This document shows, in pieces, positions 53,075-62,411 of a DNA stretch of 64,000 bases; position 1 is the first letter of the stretch; each line of letters opens with the position of its first letter. The stretch is from assembly GCF_011761945.1 (NCBI RefSeq), contig NZ_JAASQV010000002.1:1054001-1118000 (forward strand), read 5' to 3'. The notes under the pieces are model-generated. The model saw nothing but the letters and a program-made list of their open reading frames with translations. It was not told the DNA's origin and did no database searches. A program made the position numbers and the translations under genes. The stretch is from Sphingomonas leidyi. Its GTDB lineage: Bacteria > Pseudomonadota > Alphaproteobacteria > Sphingomonadales > Sphingomonadaceae.

Positions 53075-55125
53075 GGGCCGCCGGGCTGGCGGCGGGCCTG
53101 CTGCTCGCCGCCCCCGCTCTGGCGCAGGAACAGGAGCCCGACGCGATCGTCGTCACCGGCCGCGGGCTTGCGGCGCCGCCGGGCGATGCCGCCTATGACG
53201 TGGTGACGATCGCGCGCGACCGCATCGCCGGCACCGCCAGCGGCCGGCTGGAGGATGCGCTGCGCGATGCCGCCGGCCTCGCCCAGTTCCGCCGCTCCGA
53301 TTCGCGCTCGGCCCATCCGACTTCGCAGGGAGTCACGCTGCGGGGCCTGGGCGGCAATGCGTCGAGCCGCGCGCTGCTGCTGCTCGACGGCGTGCCCCAG
53401 GCCGATCCCTTCGGCGGCTGGATCGCCTTTCCCGCCTATCTTCCCGTGCGCCTTGCCGGTGCGCGAATCGTGCGGGGCGGGGGCAGCGGCTATGCCGGGC
53501 CGGGTGCGCTCGCCGGCACGATCGAGCTGGAGAGTGGCAGCCCGTCGCAGCTTGGCCGGCTTTCGCTCGACGCGCTCGGCGGCAGCCGCGACAGCCTCGA
53601 TCTCTCGGGCGTCGGCGCGGTCGAGCTCGGGCGCGGCTTCGCCACCATTGCCGGGCAATATGCGCGCGGCGACGGCTTCACGCCGATCGTCGCGGCGGAT
53701 CGCGGGCCGGTCGACCGGCCGGCGCCCTATGAACAGGCCGCCATCGCCCTGCGCGCCGTCACCGGCATCGGCGCCGATACCGAGCTCCAGGCCAATCTCT
53801 CGGCCTTCACCGACCGCCGCGACCGCGGCATGGATTTCACGCGGGCGAAGAGCGAAGGCGCCGATGCCAGCCTTCGCCTCGTGGGGCGCGGCGCCTGGGG
53901 CTGGTCGGCGCTTGCCTGGCTCCAGGCACGCGATTTCGCCTCGGGCTTCGCGGCGGTCAACGATGCGCGTACCGCCGTCACGCCGGCGCTCGACCAATAT
54001 GCCGTGCCCGCCACCGGCCTGGGCGCGCGGCTGGAGGTCGCCCCGCCCGTCGGCGGGGGCGTGACGCTTCGCCTCGGTGCGGACCTGCGCCGCGTCTCGG
54101 GCCGGACCGAGGAACTCTATACCTATGTCGCCGGCCGCCCGACTCGCCGCCGCGTCGCGGGAGGCGAGAGCCTGACCGTCGGCGGTTTCGCCGATGCCAG
54201 CTACGAAAGCGGGCCGCTCACGCTCAGCCTGGGCGGGCGCCTCGATCATTGGGACATCGCCGACGGTACGCTGCTCGAGACGTCGCTCGCGCCCGGCCCG
54301 GTGATCGCGAGCAGCCGCTTCCCCGATCGCCGGGGCTGGGAAGCCACCGGCCGCGCGGGCGCCGCCTATCGGCTGGGCGCCGTGACGCTGCGCACGGCCG
54401 CATATCGGGGCTGGCGCCTGCCGACGCTCAACGAGCTCTACCGCCCCTTCCGCGCGGGTGCCGACGCCACCGCCGCCAATGCCGCGCTCGCTCCCGAGCG
54501 GCTGGTCGGGGCGGAGATCGGGGTGGACTGGCGCCCCGTCGCGGCACTGACCATCCGTGCCACCGGCTATTGGAACCGCCTCGACGGCGCGATCGCTAAC
54601 GTCACGCTGGCGCAGGGGCCGGGCAGCTTTCCCGGCGTGGGCTTCGTCTCCGCGGCGGGCTTCTATCGCCAACGCCGGAACCTCGATGCAGTCACCGCCA
54701 GGGGGGTGGAGCTCGACGGGCGCTGGGTGGCCGGCGCCTTCAGCCTGGCCGCATCCTATGCCTTCACCGATTCGCGCGTGGCCGCATCGGGCGTCGCGGC
54801 TTCGCTCGATGGCATGCGCCCGGCCCAGACCGCGCGGCACCAGGCGAGCGCGACGCTCGGCTGGGCGCGGGGCGAGGCCGGGGCGTCGCTCACCGCCCGC
54901 TATGCGGGGCCGCAGTTCGAGGACGACCAGAACCGCCGCACGCTGAAGGGCGCCTTCACGCTCGATGCCGCCGCCACGCTGCCGCTCGCGCACGATTTCG
55001 CGCTCCAGGCGCGGGCGGAGAATATCTTCGATGCCGAGGTGCAGGCCGGGATCAGCGGCCCGGGCGCGATCGAGCGCGCGCTGCCGCGCACCCTGTGGCT
55101 GGGCGTGCGGTTGCGGCTGCGCTGA
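53071..55125 (+). CDS. TonB-dependent outer membrane receptor
   Basis: 684 residues: short signal peptide (LAAGLLLAAPALAQ), TonB-box-like PDAIVVTGRG, plug domain (about 35-150) with GVTLRGLGGNASSRALLLLD and VRGGGSGYAGPGALAGTIEL, then a 22-strand barrel ending in LPRTLWLGVRLRLR. Of the BtuB/CirA-like group; ligand unknown. GTG start overlaps the maiA stop (GTGA), so its expression is coupled to the pyrE string, which is unusual for such a receptor. Confidence 0.94.
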   Translation: MRAAGLAAGLLLAAPALAQEQEPDAIVVTGRGLAAPPGDAAYDVVTIARDRIAGTASGRLEDALRDAAGLAQFRRSDSRSAHPTSQGVTLRGLGGNASSRALLLLDGVPQADPFGGWIAFPAYLPVRLAGARIVRGGGSGYAGPGALAGTIELESGSPSQLGRLSLDALGGSRDSLDLSGVGAVELGRGFATIAGQYARGDGFTPIVAADRGPVDRPAPYEQAAIALRAVTGIGADTELQANLSAFTDRRDRGMDFTRAKSEGADASLRLVGRGAWGWSALAWLQARDFASGFAAVNDARTAVTPALDQYAVPATGLGARLEVAPPVGGGVTLRLGADLRRVSGRTEELYTYVAGRPTRRRVAGGESLTVGGFADASYESGPLTLSLGGRLDHWDIADGTLLETSLAPGPVIASSRFPDRRGWEATGRAGAAYRLGAVTLRTAAYRGWRLPTLNELYRPFRAGADATAANAALAPERLVGAEIGVDWRPVAALTIRATGYWNRLDGAIANVTLAQGPGSFPGVGFVSAAGFYRQRRNLDAVTARGVELDGRWVAGAFSLAASYAFTDSRVAASGVAASLDGMRPAQTARHQASATLGWARGEAGASLTARYAGPQFEDDQNRRTLKGAFTLDAAATLPLAHDFALQARAENIFDAEVQAGISGPGAIERALPRTLWLGVRLRLR

Positions 55126-55131
55126 TCCCCG

Positions 55132-56226
55132 TCATTGCCGGTGGCTGTCCACCACGCGGTCGAACAATGCCAGATAGTCCGCGATCGAATCGCCCGTCGC
55201 CATCACCGGTGTGGGCCGTACCGCGTCCGGCCCCAGCCAGCGATCGAGGGCGGCGACCAGCGCATCGCCATCCTCGCGGGCGATCACCGTGCCCAGTTCC
55301 GGCGCATGGACGATCTCGCGCACCGCGACGCTCGATTCGGTCGATACCACCGGGGTGCCCACCGAAAGCGCCTCGCGCAGCACGCCGGGCACGCCTTCAT
55401 AGTCCGACGTCAGCACCGCCACCGCCGCACCCTTGAGGGCAGGCAGCGGATCGCCGGCATGGCCGGGCATGACCACCCGGTCGCCCAGTCCCAGCGCCGC
55501 GATCTGCGCGTCGAGGGCGCCGCGCGCGCCGCCTTCGCCGAGCAGCAGCAGCTTCACCTGCTTGTCGGCCAGCCGGGGCAGGGCGGCGAGCAGCCGGTCC
55601 CAGCGCTTCTGCGGCTCCAGCCGCCCGACGCCGATCAGATAGCGGCCCGCGGGCAGCGCAACCGGCGCGGCGCCCGCGATCGGCCGGGCGGGCGGATTGG
55701 CGATCACCCCTACGCGCTCGGACGGCATCCCCATCTCGGCCATCGCCTCGGTCGCCATTGCCGGGGTCATCGCCACGACATGATCGAGAAAGCGCGGATG
55801 CAGCCGCAGCCAGCGCCGATAGCGCCATGCCGCGCCCCGCGAGAGCTCGGGGCGCACCAGCGCGTTGGAGACCTTGCCCACGATCGGCGGCGCGGCGGCG
55901 CCCAGCCGCAGCCGGGCGAGCGCAGTGACTCCGGTATAGCGGTTGCCCGGGCAGAACAGCAGGTCCGGCCGTGCCCGCCGGACTTCGTCCGCGAGCCGGA
56001 ACAGGGCCTGGTGCCGCCCGTCGCCCAGTTCGATCAGTTCGATCCCGCCGGGGATTTCCGCGGCCAGCGGCCCTTCGCTGCTGCCCAGCACCAGCGTCAC
56101 CCGGCGCCCTGCCGCGTGCCATCCCGCGGCCATGCGCAGCATCGCGCGTTCCACACCGCCGCCCTGCAATTGCTGGGCATAGGTGAGGATGTGTTGTGCG
56201 GTTTTGGATTGGGTGCGGTGCAACAT
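55132..56226 (-). CDS. GT4-family glycosyltransferase
   Basis: 364 residues, GT-B fold. N-terminal acceptor half with LQGGGVERAMLRMAAGWHAA (the GGxE/ERA start of GT4), donor half with YLIGVGRLEPQKRWDRLLAA, KLLLLGEGGARGALDAQIAA and the nucleotide-sugar EX7E-type region LTSDYEGVPGVLREALSVGT. Sugar and acceptor unknown. Converges on the TonB receptor gene with 6 bp between stops; divergent from the unrecognised membrane protein gene. Confidence 0.92.
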   Translation of the reverse strand: MLHRTQSKTAQHILTYAQQLQGGGVERAMLRMAAGWHAAGRRVTLVLGSSEGPLAAEIPGGIELIELGDGRHQALFRLADEVRRARPDLLFCPGNRYTGVTALARLRLGAAAPPIVGKVSNALVRPELSRGAAWRYRRWLRLHPRFLDHVVAMTPAMATEAMAEMGMPSERVGVIANPPARPIAGAAPVALPAGRYLIGVGRLEPQKRWDRLLAALPRLADKQVKLLLLGEGGARGALDAQIAALGLGDRVVMPGHAGDPLPALKGAAVAVLTSDYEGVPGVLREALSVGTPVVSTESSVAVREIVHAPELGTVIAREDGDALVAALDRWLGPDAVRPTPVMATGDSIADYLALFDRVVDSHRQ

Positions 56227-56415
56227 AGGTCTTGCGGATTGCCACTCTTAAGCCCAAATCGCCCCCGCAATAAACCGCAATCTGCTGCCACCAGCCATTT
56301 TCGTGTTGGCGTAAACTGGGGGGCTGTACGCCGCAAGACGCGGATAAAGTGCTGGAAACGGCCGTTTTGGGCGGCGGAATGTGAATCGGTGAACGAACCA
56401 AGTCTGGAGGCTTCG

Positions 56416-57348
56416 TTGAACACGAGCGTTGTCGAGGCCGTCCCCCTCCCGGGCGCGCCCGACCTTGCGGGTCTCGAACCCGTCGAAAAGATCAGGCGCC
56501 GCTGGCCGGCGATTCTCGGTGGCGCGCTGACGCTGCTCATGATCGTGGCGCTCGGCCGCGAGCTGTTCGGCTCGGGCCTGCAGGGCCTCTATCGCAGCCT
56601 GCCCACCAACCCGCTCTTCTACCTGGTCTTCGCCCTCTATTATGTCGGCCCGCCGACCTTCGACTATGTGATCTTCAAGCGGTTGTGGCAGATCCCGCTC
56701 GCCGGGCTCGCCGCGCTCCACAAGAAGCGCATCTCGAACGAAGTGCTGTTCGGCTATTCGGGCGAGGCCTATTTCTACGCCTGGGCGCGCCAGCGCACCC
56801 AGATGGTCGCGGCGCCGTTCGGTGCGGTGAAGGACGTGATGATCCTGTCGGCCATCGCCGGCAACGCGATCACGCTGATCATGATGGTCGTCGGCCTGCC
56901 GCTCTATCTGGGCCTGGTGCCGCCGCAATGGAAGGGCGCGGTGCTCGGCTCGGTGGTGGTGCTGCTGCTGATGTCGGTGCCGTTCCTGCTCTTCTCCAAG
57001 CGCGTGTTCTCGCTGCCCCGCCGCGAGCTGTGGTGGGTGTTCCTGGTGCACTGCGCGCGCATCGTCACCGGCTCGCTGCTCGTTGCGATCGCCTGGCACC
57101 TGGCGATGCCGAACGTCTCGATCGGCGTGTGGCTGATGATGGCGGCCGGCCGCCTGCTCGTCTGGCGCCTGCCGCTGGTGCCGAGCAAGGAGGCCGCCTT
57201 TGCCGCGATCACCGGGGTGGTGATCGGCCAGGGCTCGGCCATGTCCGAGCTGATGGCGCTGATCGCCGGCCTCACCCTTCTCGTCCATGTCACCTTGATC
57301 GGAGGCTTCAGCGTGCAGGCCCTGCTCACGAGGAACAAGCAGCCATGA
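56416..57348 (+). CDS. Unrecognised integral membrane protein of the glycan locus
   Basis: 310 residues, about seven TM helices (for example PAILGGALTLLMIVALGREL, NPLFYLVFALYYVGPPTFDY, ITLIMMVVGLPLYLGL, AVLGSVVVLLLMSVPFLLFS). A cytoplasmic-looking loop has GLAALHKKRISNEVLFGYSG then EAYFYAWARQRTQMVAAPFG. It faintly recalls LPG-synthase-like flippase domains but I cannot assign it. Start taken as TTG, placed 5 bp after GGAGG; GTG at 56389 would add nine residues. The DUF2141 gene begins inside its stop. Confidence 0.83.
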   Translation: MNTSVVEAVPLPGAPDLAGLEPVEKIRRRWPAILGGALTLLMIVALGRELFGSGLQGLYRSLPTNPLFYLVFALYYVGPPTFDYVIFKRLWQIPLAGLAALHKKRISNEVLFGYSGEAYFYAWARQRTQMVAAPFGAVKDVMILSAIAGNAITLIMMVVGLPLYLGLVPPQWKGAVLGSVVVLLLMSVPFLLFSKRVFSLPRRELWWVFLVHCARIVTGSLLVAIAWHLAMPNVSIGVWLMMAAGRLLVWRLPLVPSKEAAFAAITGVVIGQGSAMSELMALIAGLTLLVHVTLIGGFSVQALLTRNKQP

Positions 57349-57884
57349 TCCGCCTCCCGATCGCCTCGCTGGCCGCCGGCGCCGCGACCGCGCTCGCCCT
57401 CGCCGCGGCGCCTGCCGCCGTGGCCGCCGCGCAGCCCGATCCGGTCGACGGCAATTGCGCGACGCGGGCCGGCGTGCCGCTCTACGTCAACGTCACCGGC
57501 CTCAAGGACCGCACCGGCCGGCTCAAGCTGGAGATCTATCCGCCGAACGAGGAGGATTTCCTGCGCGACGACACGTCGCTGAAGCGCGAGAACAAGCCGT
57601 TCCGCCGCATCTGGGCGCAGACGCCGGCTTCGGGGCCCGTCCGCCTGTGCATCCGCGCGCCGGGCCCGGGCACCTGGGCGGTGCTGTTCACGCACGATCG
57701 CGACGGCAAGAACAAGTTCAACTTCTGGGAGGACGGCGCCGGCTTCCCGAGCAACCAGAAGCTCGGCCGCAGCCGCCCCAAGGTACGCCAGGCGCTGGTC
57801 AATGTCGGCCCAGGCGGTGGACAGATCTCGATAAAGGCCCAATATCTCAGGGGTCTGGGCGGCTTCGCGCCGCTGGACGACTGA
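57345..57884 (+). CDS. DUF2141 exported protein
   Basis: 179 residues: signal peptide (LAAGAATALALAAAPAAVAA), then a small beta-sandwich of the DUF2141 family: LYVNVTGLKDRTGRLKLEIY, VRLCIRAPGPGTWAVLFTHD and RDGKNKFNFWEDGAGF. Function unknown; in this family the HDRDGNGK-like turn resembles a Ca-binding loop. Coupled to the membrane protein (ATGA), followed after 11 bp by a GT4 gene, so likely a secreted partner in glycan or lipid work. Confidence 0.9.
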   Translation: MIRLPIASLAAGAATALALAAAPAAVAAAQPDPVDGNCATRAGVPLYVNVTGLKDRTGRLKLEIYPPNEEDFLRDDTSLKRENKPFRRIWAQTPASGPVRLCIRAPGPGTWAVLFTHDRDGKNKFNFWEDGAGFPSNQKLGRSRPKVRQALVNVGPGGGQISIKAQYLRGLGGFAPLDD

Positions 57885-57895
57885 GGGGCAAGGCG

Positions 57896-59095
57896 ATGCG
57901 CATCGTCGACGTCAACGAGTTCTACTCGCCGACCGGTGGCGGCGTGCGCACCTATCTCGATCGCAAGATGGGGATCATGGCCGATATGGGCCATGAGCTG
58001 ACCGTGATCGCGCCGGCGCTCGAATCGAGCGTCGAGGAGCGGCCCGGCGGCGGCCGCATCTTCTGGGTCAAGGCGCCGCCGCTGATCCTCGATCGCAACT
58101 ATGGCATCTTCGTCCATGACGAACCGGTGTGGAACCTGCTCGACGCGCTGAAGCCCGACATCGTGGAGACCAGCTCGCCCTGGCTCCCGGCCTGGACGGT
58201 GGCGCGCTGGCAGGGCGATGCGGTGAAGGTGTTCTTCGCCCATGGCGACAATATCGGCGCCTATCCGCAGCGCTGGCTCGACAGCGTGGCGACGCCGATC
58301 CAGGTCGAGCGAGCCTTTGCCTGGTACACGCGGTACATGAGCCGCTTCCTCGGGCATTACGACGCGTTCGTCACCAACGGCCCGGCACTGGCCAAGCGGT
58401 TCCGCCGGCGCGGCATGCATGTCCATGCCTCGATGCCGCTGGGGATCGAGCGGCAATGGTTCTCGCCCGACCTGCGCGACGAGAAGCTGCGCGTGGCGCT
58501 GCTCGCCCAGCTCGGCCTGCCGCCGGAAGGGCATCTGCTGCTGGGCCTGGGCCGGCATCACAAGGAGAAGCGCTGGCCGCTGGTGATCGACGCAGTGGAG
58601 GCTGCGGCGAACGACCTGCCCGTCGGCCTGATGCTGATCGGCGACGGCCCGCAGCGCCGCCAGCTCGAGGCCCGGATCGCCGGCAGCCCGCATATCAAGA
58701 TCTTCCGTCCGGTCTATGACCGGGTGCGCTTCTCGCGGATCATGGCCAGCTGCGATGCGCTGATCCACGGCTCCGATGCCGAGCCCTTCGGCCTCGTCGC
58801 TTCCGAGGCGCTGGCCTCGGGCCTGCCGCTGATCGGGCCCGACGAGGGCGGCTTCGCCGAGCTTGCCGATCCGCTCTTCGCCGAAACCTATCGCGCGCGC
58901 GATGCCTATTCGGCGGCGGACGCGATCCGGCGCATGTTCGGCCGCGAGCAGGCCATCCTGCGCAACGCCGCCCGCGTCGCCGCGGGCAAGGTGCGCAGCG
59001 ACGCCGACCACGCCGCCGAACTGATGGCCTATTACGAGGGCTTGCTGGAGGCGAGGCGCGGCGGCGCCGGCGCGCGCGGCGCCGGCAGCGCGTAG
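57896..59095 (+). CDS. GT4-family glycosyltransferase
   Basis: 399 residues: start VDVNEFYSPTGGGVRTYLDR (acceptor-side GGG loop), FFAHGDNIGAYPQ, donor half HLLLGLGRHHKEKRWPLVID, LMLIGDGPQRRQLEARI and the EX7E region GSDAEPFGLVASEALASGLP. Family resembles enzymes that act on lipid or sugar acceptors at the inner membrane. Its last 64 bp overlap the convergent GT39-like gene, in an Arg/Gly/Ala-rich low-complexity tail. Confidence 0.93.
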   Translation: MRIVDVNEFYSPTGGGVRTYLDRKMGIMADMGHELTVIAPALESSVEERPGGGRIFWVKAPPLILDRNYGIFVHDEPVWNLLDALKPDIVETSSPWLPAWTVARWQGDAVKVFFAHGDNIGAYPQRWLDSVATPIQVERAFAWYTRYMSRFLGHYDAFVTNGPALAKRFRRRGMHVHASMPLGIERQWFSPDLRDEKLRVALLAQLGLPPEGHLLLGLGRHHKEKRWPLVIDAVEAAANDLPVGLMLIGDGPQRRQLEARIAGSPHIKIFRPVYDRVRFSRIMASCDALIHGSDAEPFGLVASEALASGLPLIGPDEGGFAELADPLFAETYRARDAYSAADAIRRMFGREQAILRNAARVAAGKVRSDADHAAELMAYYEGLLEARRGGAGARGAGSA

Positions 59096-60582
59096 ACCGA
59101 GATATTGAGGTCGCCGAGCGGCCAGCGGCCGCGCAGGCGATAGCCGAGCTCCTCCATCCGCTTCACCGCGAGCTGGTGCGACGCCATGCGCTCGCCGAAA
59201 TAGACGGGGCGCATCACCACGATCTCCGGCCGCTGGGTGAAGATGCGGTCGATCTCCTGGAGCTGGTCGACGCCCAGCGCGCCATTCTCGCGCTCGCGCG
59301 AAAGGTGGCTCGGAAAGACCCAGGGCGACACGGTGCAGCGCCCAGTATAGCCGTAGAGGATCGGATTGCCCGAATAGAGGTACATGCAGCCCGGGCCATG
59401 GCCGATGCCGTCGGCCAGCGCCTGAAGCTGCGCGGCATTGCCGCGATGCAATTTCACGCTGACCAGCCTGGCTTCGCCGCCGATGGCAGCCACGAGCAGC
59501 AGCAGCGGCGCCACCCATTTGCGGCCGGTCTCGGTGCCGCCCAGATAGCCGGCGCAGCACAGGCTCGCGGGCAACAGGACCGGTAGCGCATAGTGATTGA
59601 ACCAGGTACCGAACACCAGCAGCCCGATCACCGCGGCGATCAGCCAGCCGAAGAGCAATGCCCGCACCGGATGCTCGCTGCGCGCGCCCACGGGCACATG
59701 GCGCGAGAGCCCGGAGACGATCAGCAGCGGGGCCAGCATCAGCGCGACTTCCAGGAAGTTGCGAATCAGCACCATCGGCGGATCGCTCTGCCGCGCCAGG
59801 ATCGAGCCGAAATTGGCATAGAACCAGGGGTCGCCATGGCCGAGCAGGATGAACGCCGCCCAGGTGGCGAGCGTGGGCAGCCACACCGCCGCCGCCCAGA
59901 GCGCGCCGCGGCGCAGCACATGCGCCGCGCTGGTCCCCAGGCGCGCCTCGGTCCACATCAGCCACAGGCCGAGGAATATCGCCTCGAAGACCACCGAATA
60001 TTTGACCTGCATCGCCAGGCCGATGATCAGCATCGCCGCGGTGGCGCGATGGATGCGCCGGCGGTCGTCGCTCGCATCGTCCGGTTGCGGCACGATCAGC
60101 AGCACCGCCCATGCCGTCAGCAGGTTGTAGAAGACCGGCGCCTGCCCGCCCTGGCCGTCGGCGAAATTGAGCATGAACAGATAGAGGAGCGCGGCGGGGA
60201 GGCCGCCGCGACTCCAGCCGGCCTTGTCGGCGAGCCGCCAGATCAGCAGCGCGGTGCCCACCACCGCGGCCAGCGCCATCATCTGGTAGATCCAGATGCC
60301 CGCCGGGACCCCGAAGGCGGCGGGCAGCAGGTAGATCAGGAACAGCCCCACGGGCTTGCGGTCCCAGACATCGACAAAGGGAACGGCGCCGTGCAGCATC
60401 TGCTGGGCGGTAACGAGGTAGAATTCCTCATCGATATGGACGACGGGATTGCCGAAGGTGATCGCGCGCACCGCCACGGCGGCGAGCAGCAGGATCGACC
60501 AGCGCGGCAAGGCGGCGATCGCGGCGACCAGATCGGAAAGGCGAGCAGTCCGGCTCCCCAGCACTTCGGACTTGCTTGCCAT
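59032..60582 (-). CDS. GT39/ArnT-like membrane glycosyltransferase
   Basis: 516 residues, about eleven TM helices. GT-C fold with the early acidic motif VVHIDEEFYLVTAQQMLHGA (Asp-Glu of the first periplasmic loop) and DVWDRKPVGLFLIYLLPAAF, where the kinked KP pair is typical of the PMT/ArnT group. The C-terminal soluble part (about 400-510) is periplasmic. Uses a lipid-linked sugar; target unknown. Start at MASKSEVLGS. Overlaps the GT4 gene end-on by 64 bp. Confidence 0.9.
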   Translation of the reverse strand: MASKSEVLGSRTARLSDLVAAIAALPRWSILLLAAVAVRAITFGNPVVHIDEEFYLVTAQQMLHGAVPFVDVWDRKPVGLFLIYLLPAAFGVPAGIWIYQMMALAAVVGTALLIWRLADKAGWSRGGLPAALLYLFMLNFADGQGGQAPVFYNLLTAWAVLLIVPQPDDASDDRRRIHRATAAMLIIGLAMQVKYSVVFEAIFLGLWLMWTEARLGTSAAHVLRRGALWAAAVWLPTLATWAAFILLGHGDPWFYANFGSILARQSDPPMVLIRNFLEVALMLAPLLIVSGLSRHVPVGARSEHPVRALLFGWLIAAVIGLLVFGTWFNHYALPVLLPASLCCAGYLGGTETGRKWVAPLLLLVAAIGGEARLVSVKLHRGNAAQLQALADGIGHGPGCMYLYSGNPILYGYTGRCTVSPWVFPSHLSRERENGALGVDQLQEIDRIFTQRPEIVVMRPVYFGERMASHQLAVKRMEELGYRLRGRWPLGDLNISVYALPAPRAPAPPRLASSKPS

Positions 60583-60744
60583 CAGGAGCGCGGCGCCCCG
60601 GGCGGAAGGAGATGCAGCATGATTGTCGAACGGGCCCTTCCCGGTTAATTCCGGTCCGTGCTTAGCGCCGCGCGCGCGCGCTGTCACGAACTCGCCACGG
60701 GAACGCGGCAAGGCGTGCGACGAAATTGTCCGGGAACGCTACAA

Positions 60745-62364
60745 ATGACGCTTCGTACCGATCGCCGCTCGCTTCTTCTCACCGGCACGCTGGGCCTCGG
60801 CGCCCTCGCGCTTCCGGGCTTCTCCCTGGCCCAGGCGCTGGCCGCCGGCTTCACCCATTCGGTCGCCAGCGGCGAGCCGGGGCAGGACACGATGCTGCTC
60901 TGGACGCGCTACGTGCCCGCCGATGGCGGCGCGGTGAAGCTGAGGGCGGAGATTTCGAAGACCGCGGATTTCGCGAAGATCGTCTCGGGCGGCCAGCAGA
61001 TCACCGGCCCGTGGCGCGACCATACCGCCAAGATCACGGTCGAGGGGCTCGAGCCCGGCACCAGTTATTTCTATCGCTTCGTGGCCCCGGACGGCAGCTT
61101 CTCGCCGGTGGGCAGGACGAAGACGCTGCCCATGGGCAATGTCGGCCGCTTCGGCATCGGCGTCTTCTCCTGCGCGAACATGCCGTTCGGCTTCTTCAAC
61201 GCCTATGGCCATGCCGCGGCGCGCGCCGATATCGACCTGTGGGTCCATCTCGGCGATTATCTCTACGAGTATAAGCGCGGCGGCTATGCGCCGGCCGGCG
61301 GGGCGGTGGCGGATCGCTGGCCCGAGCCGGCGACCGAGATGGTCCATCTCGCCGATTATCGCCTGCGCTATGCCAGCTATCGCAGCGACCCCGATCTCCA
61401 GGAACTGCACCGGGTCAAGCCGATGCTGATCCAGATGGACGATCACGAATCGACCAACAACAGCTGGGAAGGCGGCGCGCAGAACCATCAGCCGGACGAA
61501 GGCGACTGGAGCATCCGCAAGGCGGCGGCGCTCCAGGCGTTCAAGGAATGGATGCCGGTCTCCGAGACGCCCTGGGGCAGCTACGACATTGGCGGCCTCG
61601 CCACGCTGTTCCGCACCGAGAGCCGCCTCCTCGCGCGCAGCGACGAGCCGGATCTCGCGCCGCTGTTCCGCTCCGCCGACGCGCAGAAGGCGCTGATCGC
61701 CTTTCGCGACGGCGAACTGCAGGATCCGGCGCGTACCATGCTCGGCACCGAGCAGGAGGCGTGGCTTGGCCATGCGATGCGCAAGTCGGTGCGCGCCGGC
61801 CAGAAGTGGCAGCTGGTCGGCTTCGGCACGATCATGGGCAAGCAGCGCATGCCGGAGCAGGCGCTCGACTGGATCAAGCCGGATGCCCCGGCCCGCACGC
61901 GCGCCTATGTCCAGTCGGGCGTGATCGCCAGCAAGCTCGGCGTGCCGTCGGACCTCGACAATTGGGGCGGCTTCCCGGCGGCCCGCGCGCGTTTCCTCAA
62001 GTCCGCCCAGGCGGCGGGCGCCAATCTGATCGTGCTGTGCGGCGACAGCCACAATGCCTGGGCGTTCGACCTGGGGCAGGACGGCAAGCCCGCCGGCGTC
62101 GAATTCGCCGGCCATAGCGTCACGTCGCCGGGCTATGAGAACAGCACCGCTACCGATCCGAAGATCATCGCCGCCGGCCTGGTCGCCGCCAATCCCGAGC
62201 TGAAATGGTGCGACACCAGCCGCCGCGGCTATATGGCGCTCACGCTCACGCCGGAAAAGGCGAGCAACGACTGGGTGTTCCTGGACACGGTCACCCAGCG
62301 CACGACCAAGGCCAGCGTGGGGCACACCGCCGTGGTGACGCGCGGCCGCAACGTGATGGCGTAG
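60745..62364 (+). CDS. phoD: PhoD-type alkaline phosphatase, Tat-exported
   Basis: 539 residues: Tat-like signal (TDRRSLLLTGTLGLGALALP), an N-terminal PhoD_N fibronectin-like domain (HSVASGEPGQDTMLLWTRYV, to about 125), then the metallophosphatase domain with GVFSCANMPFGFFNAYGHAA, DLWVHLGDYLYEYKRGGY, QMDDHESTNN and VLCGDSHNAWAFDL. Calcium/iron phosphodiesterase-phosphomonoesterase in family knowledge. Start at MTLRTDRRS. An 11-bp-stem hairpin follows directly. Confidence 0.94.
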   Translation: MTLRTDRRSLLLTGTLGLGALALPGFSLAQALAAGFTHSVASGEPGQDTMLLWTRYVPADGGAVKLRAEISKTADFAKIVSGGQQITGPWRDHTAKITVEGLEPGTSYFYRFVAPDGSFSPVGRTKTLPMGNVGRFGIGVFSCANMPFGFFNAYGHAAARADIDLWVHLGDYLYEYKRGGYAPAGGAVADRWPEPATEMVHLADYRLRYASYRSDPDLQELHRVKPMLIQMDDHESTNNSWEGGAQNHQPDEGDWSIRKAAALQAFKEWMPVSETPWGSYDIGGLATLFRTESRLLARSDEPDLAPLFRSADAQKALIAFRDGELQDPARTMLGTEQEAWLGHAMRKSVRAGQKWQLVGFGTIMGKQRMPEQALDWIKPDAPARTRAYVQSGVIASKLGVPSDLDNWGGFPAARARFLKSAQAAGANLIVLCGDSHNAWAFDLGQDGKPAGVEFAGHSVTSPGYENSTATDPKIIAAGLVAANPELKWCDTSRRGYMALTLTPEKASNDWVFLDTVTQRTTKASVGHTAVVTRGRNVMA

Positions 62365-62366
62365 CG

Positions 62367-62410
62367 CCAGGGCCCGATCGCCGGATCCCGGATGCTGGTT
62401 CGGGCCCTGG
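62367..62410. terminator. Bidirectional terminator between phoD and the ABC1 kinase gene
   Basis: Perfect 11-bp stem CCAGGGCCCGA / TCGGGCCCTGG with a 22-base loop that holds a second small CCGG-ATC-CCGG stem. Fills the gap between two convergent stops. Confidence 0.68.
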
Positions 62411-62411
62411 A

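Noticed and set aside
52528..54993. 821-codon minus-strand open frame opposite maiA and the TonB receptor
   Set aside because: Spans two recognised genes on the other strand, has Arg/Gly/Ala/His-rich composition, no motif and no ribosome site.
57536..60112. 858-codon minus-strand open frame across DUF2141, GT4 and GT39 genes
   Set aside because: Covers three recognised genes in other frames; low-information Arg/Ala/Gly sequence without domain signals.
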